NCBI GenBank assembly: GCA_944388705.1
Contig: CALXJU010000012.1
Coordinates: 1 to 40,301, forward strand
Reading direction: 5' to 3'
Length of the DNA stretch: 40,301 bases
From: an uncultured Clostridia bacterium
Lineage (GTDB): Bacteria > Bacillota > Clostridia > TANB77 > CAG-508
Numbering within the stretch: position 1 is the stretch's first letter; every line of letters starts with the position of its first letter. Of the stretch, positions 39,137 through 40,301 are shown piece by piece. The position numbers were made by a program, and so were the translations under genes. A model generated the notes under the pieces. The model was not told the origin of the DNA. It saw only the letters and a program-made list of their open reading frames with translations, and ran no database searches.

Positions 39137-39847
39137 TTATATTGATATTCCTAAAAAGCTAAATACGAATACTGCTATATAGTATACAACTTCAACTTTT
39201 ACAAATGCTTTTAATGAGTTTTCTTTTTCTTTAAACATTTCTTTTATTACGAAAAACATTAATACTGTTGATATTACATTTAATAATGAATATATTGGAC
39301 TTGTTATATATGACATTCTACTACTTATGTATGTTAAAAATCCTAAACATGCTGATATTACATATGGGATTTTTGCTATTGCTACTGCTGTTATTGCTTT
39401 TGTTAATGGTTGTTTATGCTCTTTATTTAACATATGAATTACTATTGCCATTACTAACACTTCTAATATTGGTGCTAATAATAATTTTAATACACTTAGT
39501 GCATTAAATGTATAATATTCATGTATTAAAAAGTTTAATAATTGTTTTATTAATATTATTGCAACCCATATTCCTACTACAAATAATGCTGTTTTATAAA
39601 ATTGATTTTTATCATCATCTACTATTTCTTTTATTGTTCCTACTGGGTCTTTAAATAGTTTTCCTAAAAGTCCTTTCCCTTTTTGTGCTTCTTCTTTGAA
39701 GTTCATGTTTTTAATTTGTTCTTTTGTTTGTTTAAATGCTTCTGCTGCTTCCTTTTTTAATTCTCCTTCATTTTTTACTTGTTCTTTGTTTTCTTCTGTT
39801 GTTTTATTTTCTTCTTGTTCGATGTTTTCATTTTTATTTTCTTCCAT
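39137..39847 (-). CDS. YIP1-like membrane protein with a charged N-terminus
   Basis: A 236-aa protein. Residues 1-75 are an acidic Glu/Lys/Asn-rich, coiled-coil-like region (EENKNENIEQEENKTTEENK and on). From about 85 there are five hydrophobic helices: FYKTALFVVGIWVAIILIKQ, LLLAPILEVLVMAIVIHML, AITAVAIAKIPYVISACLGF, SLLNVISTVLMFFVIKEM and VVYYIAVFVFSFLG. The order and the AxAxIPY motif fit YIP1/YIPF-like bacterial membrane proteins. Function unknown. AAAGGGGGT ribosome site, near-consensus promoter upstream. Together with two surface protein genes downstream. Confidence 0.7.
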   Translation of the reverse strand: MEENKNENIEQEENKTTEENKEQVKNEGELKKEAAEAFKQTKEQIKNMNFKEEAQKGKGLLGKLFKDPVGTIKEIVDDDKNQFYKTALFVVGIWVAIILIKQLLNFLIHEYYTFNALSVLKLLLAPILEVLVMAIVIHMLNKEHKQPLTKAITAVAIAKIPYVISACLGFLTYISSRMSYITSPIYSLLNVISTVLMFFVIKEMFKEKENSLKAFVKVEVVYYIAVFVFSFLGISI

Positions 39848-39878
39848 TTTTTTACCCCCTTTTTATTTTTATATTAAT

Positions 39879-39907
39879 ATAATACACTTTTTTTTGTTTT
39901 TTTTCAA
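39879..39907 (-). promoter_or_regulatory. Promoter of the YIP1-like gene
   Basis: Minus strand TTGAAA (39902-39907), 17-base spacer consisting almost wholly of A, TATTAT (39879-39884). The A-tract spacer is unusual but boxes and distance are good; 32 bases from the ATG. Confidence 0.6.
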
Positions 39908-39932
39908 TATTTTTTTGCTTTTTTCTTATTTT

Positions 39933-40034
39933 TTATTTATAAAATCTTAAAATAACATTTTTTCCTAGTCCATATGCAATTCCTGATTCGATATGTGCTG
40001 CTTTCCCAGTTGGTAAAGTTTGTTTTTTATTACA
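39933..40034 (-). pseudogene. Remnant of a nucleoside deoxyribosyltransferase-like gene (C-terminal part)
   Basis: A 33-codon open stretch ending in TAA at 39933-39935 reads TLPTGKAAHIESGIAYGLGK followed by NVILRFYK. This matches the C-terminal motif of NDT/DUF4406-type proteins (LPxGxxAHxExGxAxGxGKxV). A stop codon lies just upstream in this frame and no start or ribosome site exists, so it is a fragment. It differs from the intact NDT-like protein at 52-618, being of another subgroup. Confidence 0.6.
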
Positions 40035-40139
40035 TCTCAGTTATATCAAGCATTTTTGCACTTTTTATTATTCTGCATTTTCTCTGTATATTTTGGCTGT
40101 TTACAGAGGACTGAAAACTTGTTTTTCTATGTTGTTTAC

Positions 40140-40158
40140 GAGATACACTCTGTATCTC
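40140..40158. repeat. Small perfect hairpin
   Basis: GAGATACA, loop CTC, TGTATCTC, followed on the plus strand by TTTCCTGCCTTTTA. It lies in non-coding DNA. It could be a relic of a terminator. Confidence 0.5.
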
Positions 40159-40213
40159 TTTCCTGCCTTTTAGTAATATTATTTAATTTTTTATTTTACA
40201 AAAATTCATGAAA

Positions 40214-40301
40214 CGAATTTTTCGATTTTTTCGTAATATAAAAATCTATATTACGAATTTTTTGATTTTTTCGTAATATAAAAATCTATATTACGAATTT
40301 T
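40214..40301. repeat. 40-bp tandem repeat running off the right edge
   Basis: Two full units of 40 bases and the start of a third, nearly identical (first changed at one C/T). Each contains the hairpin CGTAATATA...TATATTACG and the spacer GAATTTTTTGATTTTTT. It extends past the window, so its full length is unknown. The surrounding 39848-40301 holds no gene apart from the relic at 39933-40034. Confidence 0.8.

Noticed and set aside
40214..40301. CRISPR array at the right edge
   Set aside because: The whole 40-base unit repeats without unique spacers; it is a simple tandem repeat.

Overview
The window is a very AT-rich stretch of a low-GC Firmicute, most likely an uncultured gut Clostridia. 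The supports are strong Shine-Dalgarno sites before almost every gene, an Lsa-type ABC-F protein, a DUF4179 anti-sigma factor, a GITLIAL-type pilin-like leader and a Firmicutes-style 6S RNA. All recognised protein genes but one read on the minus strand, so the text below runs from high to low coordinates within each operon.

Layout. 52-3840: a compact operon with its own near-consensus promoter: unknown protein, radical SAM enzyme, nucleotide kinase-HIT fusion, nucleoside deoxyribosyltransferase-like protein. 3871-5687: endonuclease V and an NrnA-type DHH phosphoesterase. 5690-7300: a mostly non-coding stretch holding an unidentified GC-rich structured element (5945-6086), a plasmid/phage-type HTH gene and a 6S RNA gene (about 6925-7146). 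7299-12427: housekeeping genes (YqeY, Rsm22-like methyltransferase, SprT/YgjP-like metalloprotein, GME-fold-like protein, FAD dehydrogenase, DUF2085 membrane protein, zinc ribbon). 12532-14570: three covarying palindromes followed by an ECF sigma/anti-sigma pair. 14584-15366: a HEPN-MNT pair. 15412-19095: histidine kinase, response regulator, RsmB-like methyltransferase, HD hydrolase and L,D-transpeptidase-like protein. 19115-21417: Lsa-type ABC-F and a Cof-type HAD phosphatase. 21484-24097: a HerA/VirB4-like ATPase with a cysteine-rich partner. 24168-24962: an AraC regulator. 25055-25766: one plus-strand gene of less AT-rich composition, complete with promoter and hairpin, probably acquired.

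25848-27463 holds a pilin-like protein with RCC1 repeats. Upstream of it lie a 22-bp palindrome over the -35 and then a 179-bp segment bounded by perfect 29-bp inverted repeats. 27474-34604 is a nine-gene minus-strand cluster of small nucleotide-handling and modifying enzymes: HD phosphohydrolase, GNAT-Ppx/GppA fusion, RdgB/HAM1-like pyrophosphatase, Nudix, kinase, Nudix, radical SAM, methyltransferase, GNAT. 34640-39847 holds three cell-envelope proteins. The right edge contains a decayed deoxyribosyltransferase-like fragment and a 40-bp tandem repeat that runs off the window.

Two loci share a theme: a radical SAM enzyme beside P-loop kinases and nucleotide or nucleoside hydrolases (52-3775 and 27474-34604). 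The first, with its kinase-HIT fusion, is the best candidate for an undescribed nucleotide-modification or defence-like system. The putative invertible or MITE-like segment at 27237-27415 is the best candidate for an undescribed regulatory element. Function for both is inference.
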